21,867 nt of DNA. Origin: a virus. Below are positions 1 to 7,961 of this stretch, piece by piece; position 1 is the first letter of the stretch; each line of letters opens with the position of its first letter. The translations under genes and the position numbers were made by a program. The notes beneath the pieces were generated by a model. It saw only the letters and a program-made list of their open reading frames with translations, did not search any database and was not told the origin of the DNA. The stretch is from positions 1 to 21,867 of IMG/VR virus record IMGVR_UViG_3300050821_002102; one strand, 5' to 3'.

Positions 1-6
1 GCACCG

Positions 7-51
7 TTCCAGCTGTTGACGATGGATTCAACCAGGTCCCAACAGCTGGAA
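7..51. repeat. 12-bp inverted repeat after the holin-like gene
   Basis: Perfect inverted repeat: 7-18 pairs with 40-51, with a 21-base loop. Each arm includes the palindrome CAGCTG. No T run follows on the minus strand, so it is not a clear terminator. It could be a stem-loop end of the operon, a protein-binding site, or part of the next gene. Confidence 0.5.
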
Positions 52-79
52 GCGGCGCGCACTTACGCGAAAAAGACTT

Positions 80-709
80 TTACTGAGAAGCCGCTTGCGC
101 CTGCGTAGCGATCGTGTCGTCTTTGACGCGCGAGCTCGACGTGGTACCGAAGAAATATGATGTGGCCGCTTTGGCTTCTGCCCACAGATACCCGGACATG
201 TTGCCGATCAAGAGCCAGCCCTGCGCCGGGATCTTGTTCACGGCATCGCCCCAGCCCACTAGGATGGCCAACTGCGCGATCGAGATTGCAAACGCGCCAC
301 CGATGATCGAATATGCCAGGTATGCCGGCGTGTTGTCCTTGACGGCGATCTGACGCTCACGCGCGCTAGCCCGGTCTTGCACGTCGGCATTCCAACCCGC
401 CTCCTGGTGCGCCGCGTTCAGCTTCGCCAGGTCGATGTTGTTCTGAGCGATGAACTCTGAATGTCGCGTCTCAGCCAGCTTCAGCTGGACAATCTGATCT
501 CCAGTGAGTTTGCCCTGCGCCAGTGCGTCAGCGATCGATTGTGCGCGGGTTCCCAGGTCACTGGACGCGGCCGGCGAGATCCCGAGTACCTTTTCCAGTT
601 CCTGCACTCCCGTGGCCGCCAGCGGGCCGCCTAGCATGCCTGCGATGGTGGGGGCAAACGACGCGATACTGGTGCCGATGCTACCGAGAATGTCACTGAA
701 GCCGCTCAC
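80..709 (-). CDS. Holin-like membrane protein with soluble N-terminal part
   Basis: A 209-residue protein when started at GTG 709, which overlaps the previous stop as GTGA and has AAGGA seven bases upstream. An ATG 15 bases earlier (724) is possible but has a weaker GAAG site. Residues 10-30 are mildly hydrophobic and Gly-rich, 65-125 are a charged helix (E-T-R-H-S-E-F-I-A-Q-N-N), 129-152 and 163-188 are membrane segments, and the end is hydrophilic. This resembles three-segment holins of the gene-transfer-agent type, which make the inner-membrane hole for lysis. Its place at the end of the late gene block fits. Last gene seen in the window. Confidence 0.65.
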   Translation of the reverse strand: MSGFSDILGSIGTSIASFAPTIAGMLGGPLAATGVQELEKVLGISPAASSDLGTRAQSIADALAQGKLTGDQIVQLKLAETRHSEFIAQNNIDLAKLNAAHQEAGWNADVQDRASARERQIAVKDNTPAYLAYSIIGGAFAISIAQLAILVGWGDAVNKIPAQGWLLIGNMSGYLWAEAKAATSYFFGTTSSSRVKDDTIATQAQAASQ

Positions 710-1170
710 TGGGAATCCTTCCATTTGTATTGAACTTCGATACAGGGTGCACCATTTGCGGCGACCATGAATGCTTTGAATGCCGTCGTGCTGCTCGCCA
801 CAGCTAGCTGCGGAGATTTGCCCGGCGGCGCGAGTTGCGCATGCGACGTGCCGAAAATGGTGCATCCTTCGACATCCGATCGGAACCCGAGCGACACGTC
901 CCCGGCCCAGTTGCCGATATGGAGTTCGCACGCTACACGATTCGGCACGTTCTCTAATTCGTACACGTCGTACCCGAATTTGGAACTTGTCCGCAGATGC
1001 GCCATGTACAGCCCTGGCGGCACGCATGAGATCCCCGACGCATTGTCACGCCACGGGAGTTCTAGGGAATATCCGGCCCACATTTCGATGCCGGCGGGGT
1101 GTACAAGTTCTGCGGTACCGGGCGTGCCCTGGTCCGTAGAAGGGTCACGCACGATGATAAGGCGGTCCAT
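706..1170 (-). CDS. DUF5675 family protein, possibly peptidoglycan-active
   Basis: A 154-residue protein, two bases after the preceding stop. Family marks are L-E-L-P-W-R-D-N, C-V-P-P-G-L-Y, S-S-K-F-G, then L-H-I-G-N (H84), S-D-V-E-G-C (C103) and F-G-T. DUF5675 genes are common in phage lysis cassettes; the reaction is not known to me. The His, then Gly-Cys order recalls YkuD L,D-transpeptidases, so an enzyme acting on cell wall is possible, but the spacing differs and this is only a guess. The holin-like gene starts inside its stop (GTGA). Confidence 0.75.
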   Translation of the reverse strand: MDRLIIVRDPSTDQGTPGTAELVHPAGIEMWAGYSLELPWRDNASGISCVPPGLYMAHLRTSSKFGYDVYELENVPNRVACELHIGNWAGDVSLGFRSDVEGCTIFGTSHAQLAPPGKSPQLAVASSTTAFKAFMVAANGAPCIEVQYKWKDSQ

Positions 1171-1172
1171 GA

Positions 1173-1442
1173 TTATCCGAGACTGAGGGGTAGATGAAGT
1201 AATTTCACGGCGGCCAGGGTAACACCCCCAGTGGCGACATGCGAAACGGCAGAAACAATTCGGGCGCGCATCTGGCTCGTCGCCTTCTGCACAACTAGCG
1301 TCTGCAGCACTTCGTTGAGTTTATCGCCCATTTCTTTGCGACCCGCACGCATTTCTTCGCGCACTTCGCCGATCTTCTCGGTCAAGTGCGTATAGTTTGC
1401 CTGTAGCACGGCGATGTCGGTTTCAGTGGACACGATTATCAT
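1173..1442 (-). CDS. Small coiled-coil protein with C-terminal membrane segment (lysis-associated)
   Basis: An 89-residue protein. The ATG at 1442 makes a 4-base ATGA overlap with the fibre stop; a longer in-frame version would lie inside the fibre gene. Residues 5-55 form a charged coiled coil (E-K-I-G-E-V-R-E-E-M-R, K-L-N-E-V-L). Residues 61-85 are hydrophobic (I-V-S-A-V-S-H-V-A-T-G-G-V-T-L-A-A-V). This architecture resembles XhlA-like holin partners. It is followed by the DUF5675 and holin-like genes, so a lysis role is likely but not shown. Confidence 0.6.
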   Translation of the reverse strand: MIIVSTETDIAVLQANYTHLTEKIGEVREEMRAGRKEMGDKLNEVLQTLVVQKATSQMRARIVSAVSHVATGGVTLAAVKLLHLPLSLG

Positions 1443-2401
1443 CCCACGAGGACTGCCGAAAAACTTGTTTGCGCATTGCCAGTAATCGGCAACGTCGAAG
1501 ACGCGGTCCATGAAGTCGTCATTTTAAGTGTGTCTCCGACTTGCATGAGAATCGTGCTGCTGCACGAATTGCCACCGGGCTGCCCAGTGGGAATATTCAC
1601 CGAGGCCCCGCTGATCGCACCGTATCGCGAACTCGAAATACTGATGCCGGCTGATTGCGTGCTACCTGACGTATTGCTCGTAGTGAATGAACTCGTCACG
1701 ACATACCGACCTGGGACCTGGCAGGTAAAAATTCCGGTGCCGCTCGCGTATCCCGTGCCGGTCTGCTCGTCGACCGTGTTGAACACAATCGTTCCGCCAG
1801 ATGCCAGCGTCGTGTTGTTCGACGACAGATGCGCGTGAAATCCAGGCTTGGCGGTATTGGCAGTCGTGCCGAGAATGATGAACGATGAATCATGCGCGGA
1901 CCACATGACGGTCACCACGCCATTCAAAACAATCTCACCGCCCTGCAGCGCATTGAAGTACGGTGTCAGGATCGGTTGACCGCCAGAACTGTTCACAGCC
2001 AGCGTAGATGCCCCCGTGTTCGAATGCGCGGGGCGGAAGCGGTACATGGCGCCATCGGTCAGCGGAACTACCGCGGCCGGCGAATAGACCAGGGTGTAGG
2101 TATTTGCCCCCGAGCCGGTGTCGGTAGCGAAACTCACGGTCTGCATCGTGGTCAGCAGGTTGCCGAGAATCGTAGCAGTCGTGCCATCATCCACGGCATT
2201 CTGCCCCGTGATGTCGGCACTCATCTGTCCGAGCACGGCGGCCATGATTGACGCCTGACGCCACACTTTATTCAGCTGATTAGACTCCGCGATACCCGTT
2301 TGAAAGCCGGGCCCGAGGGCGGCAAGCGCGGCGTATACCGCCTGCGAGACGACGTTGGCGCCGCCAGCTACGGCGAACGGGAGGAAATCGTTGGATGCCA
2401 T
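1439..2401 (-). CDS. Tail fibre with C1q-like C-terminal domain
   Basis: A 320-residue protein with AAGGA seven bases before the ATG. The N-terminus (A-S-N-D-F-L-P-F-A, then G-F-Q-T-G-I-A-E-S-N-Q-L-N-K-V-W-R-Q-A-S) resembles the attachment part of fibres in Burkholderia-type phages and prophages. A middle beta region follows at 90-180. Residues 187-320 look like a C1q/TNF-type trimeric head: F-H-A-H-L, I-V-F-N-T-V, G-I-F-T-C-Q-V-P-G-R-Y, V-G-D-T-L, and a final S-F-S-A-V-L. It should bind a cell-surface receptor. The next gene overlaps by ATGA. Confidence 0.8.
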   Translation of the reverse strand: MASNDFLPFAVAGGANVVSQAVYAALAALGPGFQTGIAESNQLNKVWRQASIMAAVLGQMSADITGQNAVDDGTTATILGNLLTTMQTVSFATDTGSGANTYTLVYSPAAVVPLTDGAMYRFRPAHSNTGASTLAVNSSGGQPILTPYFNALQGGEIVLNGVVTVMWSAHDSSFIILGTTANTAKPGFHAHLSSNNTTLASGGTIVFNTVDEQTGTGYASGTGIFTCQVPGRYVVTSSFTTSNTSGSTQSAGISISSSRYGAISGASVNIPTGQPGGNSCSSTILMQVGDTLKMTTSWTASSTLPITGNAQTSFSAVLVG

Positions 2402-2437
2402 GGAGAAATCCTTAAGGTAGAGGAATTATAGCGTGGA

Positions 2438-3505
2438 TCAAGTCACGGTAGCGGTGGCTGCCGGTAGGTCTGCGGATTCAAGAATCGGCGCAGCGCCAAC
2501 AGAGGAAACGGTTGCGACAGCGGCGTCACGATCGGCACGTTCAAGTATGGCGGATGATCCTGTCGCGATATGCGAACCGGCGGCGGCCACGGTGTCAGAG
2601 CTCTCGTGGATTGCGCTTGATCCAGTGATCTGTTGCGACCCCGTGGAGAACGACACGACAATGTCGTTGCCTTCAGTGACTGCTACGGTAGCGGTGATCT
2701 TCGGCCCGAAGGATGTCACTCGATCTGAAAGTTCGCGAATCGTACCCGACAAAGTGCTTGCTGCCGGTAGATATGATTTACCGATGATACGATCATGGTT
2801 CTCGCGAATGGCGCCCGACATAAACACTGCCGGCGAAATCACGAATTGTTCGCTAGCCCACGAACCTTGATCGAAGCCTTGGATTACTGCGTCTTCGATA
2901 TCGAACCCGAACAATGGTGCGAACGGAATGCCACCTGATCCTTGCGCAAAATAATGCGCAGTCACGCCGACGCCCGCGGCGACAACGTCGAGATAACCGC
3001 CCTTGTAGAGGGTCCCAGTGACCGCATTCGGAACCGGTCCAATCAACAGGAACGCAATTGTCATATCCTGGTGATCGATGATGTATTCGCTGTAACCGAG
3101 AGGGTTCCAGAATTGATTCAATACCGCCTCACCGCCGGGTACCGTACCGTCCCAATGATTCGCGGCCACGGTGGCATACAGCAATAGCCGGTATTCGTCA
3201 TCAGGCAATTCGTATGCAACCGTGTTGGTGCCGCCGACGCCTACCGGGGCCCATGCGCCTTGATCGAAACCGAGACCCGTGGTGTCGAACGAGAAGAAGA
3301 TGCCTGTAGGCGGCACTTGCACCACACGCGTCGGACCGATCCATTGCCCCGTAGTGTCTAGTTGTGAACCGACTGCGACATCGAGGTTGTACAAGTTCGG
3401 GAGAGCGTTAGTAACGTTTTGTTGATCAACGATAGGTTGTAGTAACGCTTGCATTACCGCGATGAAGTCGGGTTGCGAGAACGGGGCTTGCGGGAGTTGG
3501 GTCAT
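2438..3505 (-). CDS. DUF2612-like tail/baseplate protein with C-terminal ExxD-repeat array
   Basis: A 355-residue protein; ATG at 3505 follows the adhesin stop by one base, with GGAG nine bases upstream. Residues 1-160 fit DUF2612: V-G-S-Q-L-D-T-T-G-Q-W-I-G-P-T-R, then G-F-D-Q-G-A-W and D-D-E-Y-R-L-L-L-Y. A second G-F-D-Q-G-S-W occurs at residues 210-216, an internal duplication of a motif seen at 79-85. Residues 232-355 are six ExxD repeats ending mid-unit in A-T-A-T-V-T. DUF2612 proteins sit at the baseplate next to the J wedge and may link the fibre (analogous to protein I); that role is inferred. Confidence 0.8.
   Translation of the reverse strand: MTQLPQAPFSQPDFIAVMQALLQPIVDQQNVTNALPNLYNLDVAVGSQLDTTGQWIGPTRVVQVPPTGIFFSFDTTGLGFDQGAWAPVGVGGTNTVAYELPDDEYRLLLYATVAANHWDGTVPGGEAVLNQFWNPLGYSEYIIDHQDMTIAFLLIGPVPNAVTGTLYKGGYLDVVAAGVGVTAHYFAQGSGGIPFAPLFGFDIEDAVIQGFDQGSWASEQFVISPAVFMSGAIRENHDRIIGKSYLPAASTLSGTIRELSDRVTSFGPKITATVAVTEGNDIVVSFSTGSQQITGSSAIHESSDTVAAAGSHIATGSSAILERADRDAAVATVSSVGAAPILESADLPAATATVT
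2441..2812 (-). repeat. ExxD peptide-repeat array, six copies at the DUF2612 protein C-terminus
   Basis: Glutamates at residues 235, 258, 278, 301, 322 and 343, spacing 23, 20, 23, 21 and 21; every one is followed three residues later by aspartate. Cores include R-E-N-H-D, R-E-L-S-D, T-E-G-N-D, H-E-S-S-D, L-E-R-A-D and L-E-S-A-D. The turn A-T-G-S-S-A precedes two of the cores, matching A-S-G-S-S-A in the array at the right edge. Confidence 0.88.
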
Positions 3506-3506
3506 C

Positions 3507-5654
3507 TTAGAAACTCCACAACGCAAGTTGGTTGTTTCGAATGAATGTACCGTATCCGTTCGACACCCACATAGCTCCAGGTACCGCTATCGGACTACCG
3601 CTGTACACCGACGCAAGCGTATCCAAAACCGTTGCCGTATTGCCATTCGTCAATTTAAGAATTGTCACACCATTATTGTTCGATCCGGATTGTAGCCATA
3701 GAGTTTGCAAATCGACATCTAAACAACCCTTAGGCTCATTGGGATCGCTAGGATCACTGTCTGCAAAATCTCCGCTTAATGCACCCACAGTAGGCACGTA
3801 AAGAGTCGGGAATGCGCCTGTTGATACTAGCGTCGCTGCACCCCCGGTGACTTTGACAACGCTCCACACATACGGTGCCGTATTAGATGCGTTTGCGGTA
3901 ATCATCAAAATATGCGCGCCATCACTGCACGGATACACTGCTTTGATGAAAAATCCGCTAGGTACATTCGGGGCACCGCTTAGGGCTGGGAAGCAGTCGA
4001 AAAGATATGTGGCCGCGCCTGTCGAATAACCAGAGACAACGACTGCGTAGGCAGACGAATTGCTAGCATATCCGGTCGCTGCTGCGAGGAACCGAAGGCA
4101 CACACTATTACCTTCTGTAGTGCCCATAGCCCCGTAGCCAGACGAACTAAGCGTGAATCCAGAACAGCTAGGTGCGTGCCCGTTTTGGCTTCGAGCCCCC
4201 CATGCTTTTTCAACTGCACCCTCCACAGTAGTCGAAACATATGCCCCCGTGGTGGCACTGTAATTATAAATATTACCGTCACCAGCAAGTTGCGCAAATG
4301 TAGTTCCGTAATTGCTACGGTCAACTATATTGATGCCCCCGGACAAACTCATTCCCGTGATCACTGGCCACAATGAGGTAGCTGTGGTGTATCCGGACGT
4401 AGCGAACGGTGGAGTAGTTACAGTGGTTTCAAAAATCTTGGATAGCGCACGCAACGAAGTAGTCACTGTGTCACGAGATTCGCGCATTGCACCCGACATC
4501 GCTACAGTAACTCCTGCTACGGCGACGACAGAGTCATGCCCCTCACATGCTCGCGATCTTGCGACCGGCGGTACAACGACAGGCGCACTCAGCGAGTTGT
4601 TGTGCTCCGGAATGATAAGCGACAGATAGGATTGCACAGTAACAGGCGTCGGCGCCGGAGGTGCGGCAAGCGAGGCAACATTCGGCACATTGATTGCTAG
4701 GATTGATTGCCCCGCGGCTGTTTGACTTCCACCGAGAGCCCACGTTGGCGTTAACGAAACAGAATATGTTCCAGCCGTCGTATATGTGTGTGTTGGATCC
4801 TGCAATACGCTCGTCGCACCATCACCAAAATTCCATGACCACGACACTTCTGTGTCGCCCGGTCCGGTAGATGTATCCGTGAACGACACTGGTGAATTCA
4901 ATCGCGCAGGAATCGGCGACATCGAGAATGCGGTGGTGTATGCAATGAACGGCGCCGTCGGTGGTGCGAAGTTTGCGGTATAGACCGCATAGTTCGACAG
5001 GCGAACTTCGTCCATGTAGCCTTGAACAAATGATTCAGCGCTCGATGATCGACTGCCACCGATGGCGGCGTAAATCAAGCCTGACAAATTAGTTGTCGGT
5101 TGAGCGTATGTGGTGTTCGAAACGATGCCGTTTACATAAAGTTTCAAAACATTCGAATGTCTGACAAACGCTATATGAGTCCACGCATTGGCAGGCAATG
5201 CGGGGCCTGTAGGAAATGAGCCACCCCACGAAGTACCAGACGAATCTGTAATGTACGCAATGAGATTACCCGAACCATCACTGACAAAATCAATATAAGG
5301 ATTGTTAGCCACGCTATTAAATTGAGCACCGGCCGCAGGCAAAATTTTACCAAACGATGCCCACGTAGAGCTACTGAAATTGTGGGTCCAGTAGGCTTGG
5401 AGTTCGAATGTCCAATCTGATTGCCAAATATCAAATGCGGCATTCGATCCGATTACTCCAATGGCACCGCCGGGAAATCCCGAGATTATGTTGCCACGAT
5501 AGGACGACGGACCAAATTTCGCTTGTGTCGTCGACAGTACCGGCGAACCTTGATCGATCGTGAACGGTGTCGCATACGCCGACGAATCGACGAACGACGT
5601 GGAGTTGTTCGCCCCGTCGAAATGCATCAGCAGAAGCGTAGGACTGCTAGTCAT
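3507..5654 (-). CDS. LamG and PKD domain adhesin with ExxD repeats
   Basis: A 715-residue protein. Residues 1-235 form a LamG/concanavalin-like domain (L-L-M-H-F-D-G-A-N-N-S at the start, W-T-H-I-A-F-V-R, L-Y-V-N-G, Y-M-D-E-V-R-L-S-N-Y-A-V-Y). Residues 245-325 are a PKD domain (W-N-F-G-D-G, H-T-Y-T-T-A-G-T-Y-S-V). Residues 348-410 are a linker with three ExxD-type repeats (E350, E371, E392, each 21 apart; the first has N for D). Residues 415-715 are beta-rich with no domain I can name, perhaps a propeller. These domains usually bind sugars, so a surface adhesin is likely. Base composition is visibly more A/T-rich than the head genes, suggesting recent acquisition. It separates two wedge genes usually close together. 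Confidence 0.8.
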   Translation of the reverse strand: MTSSPTLLLMHFDGANNSTSFVDSSAYATPFTIDQGSPVLSTTQAKFGPSSYRGNIISGFPGGAIGVIGSNAAFDIWQSDWTFELQAYWTHNFSSSTWASFGKILPAAGAQFNSVANNPYIDFVSDGSGNLIAYITDSSGTSWGGSFPTGPALPANAWTHIAFVRHSNVLKLYVNGIVSNTTYAQPTTNLSGLIYAAIGGSRSSSAESFVQGYMDEVRLSNYAVYTANFAPPTAPFIAYTTAFSMSPIPARLNSPVSFTDTSTGPGDTEVSWSWNFGDGATSVLQDPTHTYTTAGTYSVSLTPTWALGGSQTAAGQSILAINVPNVASLAAPPAPTPVTVQSYLSLIIPEHNNSLSAPVVVPPVARSRACEGHDSVVAVAGVTVAMSGAMRESRDTVTTSLRALSKIFETTVTTPPFATSGYTTATSLWPVITGMSLSGGINIVDRSNYGTTFAQLAGDGNIYNYSATTGAYVSTTVEGAVEKAWGARSQNGHAPSCSGFTLSSSGYGAMGTTEGNSVCLRFLAAATGYASNSSAYAVVVSGYSTGAATYLFDCFPALSGAPNVPSGFFIKAVYPCSDGAHILMITANASNTAPYVWSVVKVTGGAATLVSTGAFPTLYVPTVGALSGDFADSDPSDPNEPKGCLDVDLQTLWLQSGSNNNGVTILKLTNGNTATVLDTLASVYSGSPIAVPGAMWVSNGYGTFIRNNQLALWSF
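4425..4613 (-). repeat. ExxD peptide repeats in the adhesin linker
   Basis: Three copies with glutamates at residues 350, 371 and 392, exactly 21 apart, then a degenerate fourth at E409. The cores are P-E-H-N-N, C-E-G-H-D and R-E-S-R-D. They join the PKD domain to the C-terminal beta region. Confidence 0.7.
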
Positions 5655-6850
5655 TACGTCACCGTGACCACGACGTTAGCCGGCATGCAGAACGCGGCCG
5701 CGTTAAACGCAATCGGAATATTCACCATTCCGACAGGACTCGGCGCAAGTCCGACAGTGAGAGACGTGATGTAATACGTCGCGCCTGCGCCGGCCGAGTC
5801 GAGTTGCGCAGCAGGATACAGCTGCGAGTAAAACACTTCGCCACCGATCGGAAGAGATTCGAGAAATGCTGACACAGAATTTTGAATCAGCGTCGCCGTA
5901 GTGCTGGCATAGTTCGGCAACGCCTTAACCGTGATGCTAACGTAGACAGGAACCTCGGTCAGCACATCAAAGCGAATCGTCACCGGCAAACCCGAACCTG
6001 GATCAGTCACCGAGAAGGTTTCGGCACCGTACGTTCCGGTACCTTGGGATTTCGTTTGTTGAATCGTTTCGGCGATCGTCAGTAGATTGCCACCAGCCAC
6101 AATGACGTCGATCGAGTGACTGGGTACGCCATTCGCATCTGTCACTGATGTGTTGTTCTCGTATACGGTCCATTGCGTCACGCCGGATAGTTGCCCGATC
6201 GCAGCGAAGATAGACGCCAAAGGCGAGCTCGCGGGCAATGCGACGGATCCTGCCTGACGCACTCGCAACGCCGCGTCAGTTTCGACAGGTGCCCCGACCT
6301 GGGCGATATGCACAGGATTGTTCACCGAGGCCCAACCCAATTGTGGAGTATTGATCACGTTCACTGTGTTCAGCGCTGCGCTGATCGCGCCGATCTGTTG
6401 CGCGGTAGCATTCACATCGATGGCGCCAGCGAACGGGATTGTGACCGCCGTCGGCAGATTCCACAGGTTACCGTTCGTGTCCTGCACGATGCCATTATTG
6501 AGTGTCGTGTTCGCGGTCCCCGTGATCGTCACAACGACCGTACTGTTCGTGGCCACATCGCGCGTCAGACCATTGATTCGGACCATACTCGACAGATTGG
6601 CACCTTGCGCGAATGACGGACTGAACGATTGATACGCGGTCACTACGGCGTTGTTCTGATCATTGATTGCGTTTGCGAAAACTGCCAGCATATTGCCGTC
6701 CTGACTGTCCGGAGAAATCACAGAGTCAGAACCATAGATCGACTGGAAACTAGCCTGCAACGATGCATAGACGTCGGCATACGAAGGAATAGTGATCCCC
6801 GCAGAAGTGATAGTCGGGCCGAGTGTGGCTAGCGGATAAGGTCCTGCCAT
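5654..6850 (-). CDS. Baseplate wedge protein, J/gp47-like
   Basis: A 398-residue protein. The N-terminal pattern I-P-S-Y-A-D-V-Y-A-S-L, Y-G-S-D and P-D-S-Q-D-G-N-M-L, followed by helical Q-G-A-N-L-S-S-M-V-R-I-N-G-L-T-R, is diagnostic for baseplate J proteins. The middle has V-E-T-D-A-A-L-R-V-R-Q, also conserved. It forms wedge dimers around the hub and holds fibre attachment proteins. The stop overlaps the next start as TAATG, so the adhesin gene after it is coupled. Confidence 0.9.
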   Translation of the reverse strand: MAGPYPLATLGPTITSAGITIPSYADVYASLQASFQSIYGSDSVISPDSQDGNMLAVFANAINDQNNAVVTAYQSFSPSFAQGANLSSMVRINGLTRDVATNSTVVVTITGTANTTLNNGIVQDTNGNLWNLPTAVTIPFAGAIDVNATAQQIGAISAALNTVNVINTPQLGWASVNNPVHIAQVGAPVETDAALRVRQAGSVALPASSPLASIFAAIGQLSGVTQWTVYENNTSVTDANGVPSHSIDVIVAGGNLLTIAETIQQTKSQGTGTYGAETFSVTDPGSGLPVTIRFDVLTEVPVYVSITVKALPNYASTTATLIQNSVSAFLESLPIGGEVFYSQLYPAAQLDSAGAGATYYITSLTVGLAPSPVGMVNIPIAFNAAAFCMPANVVVTVT

Positions 6851-6860
6851 GTTGCACCTG

Positions 6861-7211
6861 TTAGATCGAAACTGTCACCGGCTCTGTGCCGTAAATTGTG
6901 TTCAGAGTCACGCTGCAATGCCATTGTCGTTTGCTATCGAGCGACGACGAATAGGCCAAAATTTGATTCACGCCAGGCGTATTAACGATGGCAGCTTGAA
7001 TCGCCACGTCGCGCGAGCCGGCGGTGCCGAACCCGAGCACTTGGGTGGTGTATGGAACCCCGACGTTCGAGTCGAGGAACCATTGCCCTTGCCATAGCCG
7101 CAGACGCGTCAGGACAGCTTGGGCGACGCACTGCGGACTGTTCACCAGGAATTGGGTTCTCCCGCTGAAAATCGTGCTGTCGCCGTCTGGCGTGAGTGCG
7201 CGGTACCGCAT
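6861..7211 (-). CDS. Baseplate wedge protein, gp25/gpW-like
   Basis: A 116-residue protein with AGGA seven bases before the ATG. The segments Q-F-L-V-N-S-P-Q-C-V-A-Q-A-V-L-T-R-L, W-Q-G-Q-W-F-L-D, and G-V-P-Y are typical of W/gp25-like wedge proteins, which start sheath assembly on the baseplate. Length and position before the J-like wedge are as expected. No oddities. Confidence 0.75.
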   Translation of the reverse strand: MRYRALTPDGDSTIFSGRTQFLVNSPQCVAQAVLTRLRLWQGQWFLDSNVGVPYTTQVLGFGTAGSRDVAIQAAIVNTPGVNQILAYSSSLDSKRQWHCSVTLNTIYGTEPVTVSI

Positions 7212-7219
7212 TTTTTATC

Positions 7220-7960
7220 CTATGCCACGGGGCCTGAAAGATCGCCACCGGTCTGAACTTCCGTATGCAAATGAGTCTCGTCAATCGGATGCCCGTTGGC
7301 ACGAACAGTGCCAGTGAACACAGTGGCCGCCACCACATCCAGACTTGGCGCGGTGAGATCTATATCAGTGGCTGCCGTCATGTCGATGCCAGCCCCAGCT
7401 TGCAATTTGATGCTTCCGCCGGCAGTAATGTTAACGTCAGATGGCGTTACGATGTTCACTACGTGGCCGCCGGCAATCTCGATGTAAGCCTGGCCGTCGT
7501 CTGAACGCAATTGTACCGTAGATGTGCTTACCGCCGAGAGTACGTTCGGTAGCGACCGGGGACCCACCATGACGAAGCAATCCGACAGATCGTGCATCCG
7601 CAGATCGCCCTGCTGCACAATGCCGCCCTGGCCCCACCAACCATCGATACAACGGCTCGATACGTGGAGCAGACATTCATCGTTTGGCAGAATCGGAAAC
7701 GTCAGGCTGAAGCCCCCTCCATGCGGGAATACCACGGGGCAATCGTTAATTACGGGGATGTTGATGATGATCGGATTGCTGGTGTTCGACAGCGGGTCGA
7801 TCGTCTGAATCCCAATGGTGCATTGAACCTGACACGTCTGCCGCACAGCATCGTAGGATACGATGAACGCAGGCAGGCACGTCCAGATCTGTGCTTGACG
7901 ACCATCGAGCGCGGCAGATACTGCCACACGAAGATCTTGAAATCGTTCACGCGGATCCAT
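7220..7960 (-). CDS. Membrane-puncturing spike, Gp138 family
   Basis: A 246-residue protein. The ATG at 7960 gives M-D-P-R-E-R-F-Q-D-L, the usual start in this family, and sits right after the hub stop. Residues 25-140 form the OB-fold region (I-W-T-C-L-P-A, then V-V-F-P-H-G-G-G and L-P-N-D-E-C-L-L), 145-220 a beta-helix of D/N-x-x-I/L repeats, and the tip holds H230-L-H232 followed by a G-P end. In related spikes such H-x-H pairs bind an iron ion at the needle point. It pierces the outer membrane during tail contraction. An AGAGA sequence upstream is a modest ribosome site. Confidence 0.88.
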   Translation of the reverse strand: MDPRERFQDLRVAVSAALDGRQAQIWTCLPAFIVSYDAVRQTCQVQCTIGIQTIDPLSNTSNPIIINIPVINDCPVVFPHGGGFSLTFPILPNDECLLHVSSRCIDGWWGQGGIVQQGDLRMHDLSDCFVMVGPRSLPNVLSAVSTSTVQLRSDDGQAYIEIAGGHVVNIVTPSDVNITAGGSIKLQAGAGIDMTAATDIDLTAPSLDVVAATVFTGTVRANGHPIDETHLHTEVQTGGDLSGPVA

Positions 7961-7961
7961 A

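Noticed and set aside
1-62. Possible start of another minus-strand gene at GTG 62
   Set aside because: The frame is open to the edge for about 20 codons, but there is no ribosome site and the stretch is too short to judge.
710-1027. Longer N-terminus for the holin-like protein, starting at 1027
   Set aside because: The added stretch is Arg/Cys/His-rich out-of-frame reading of the DUF5675 gene; GTG 709 with AAGGA explains the start better.
2425-2430. TATAAT on the minus strand before the fibre gene as a promoter
   Set aside because: The sequence 17 bases upstream does not resemble a -35 box, so it may be chance.
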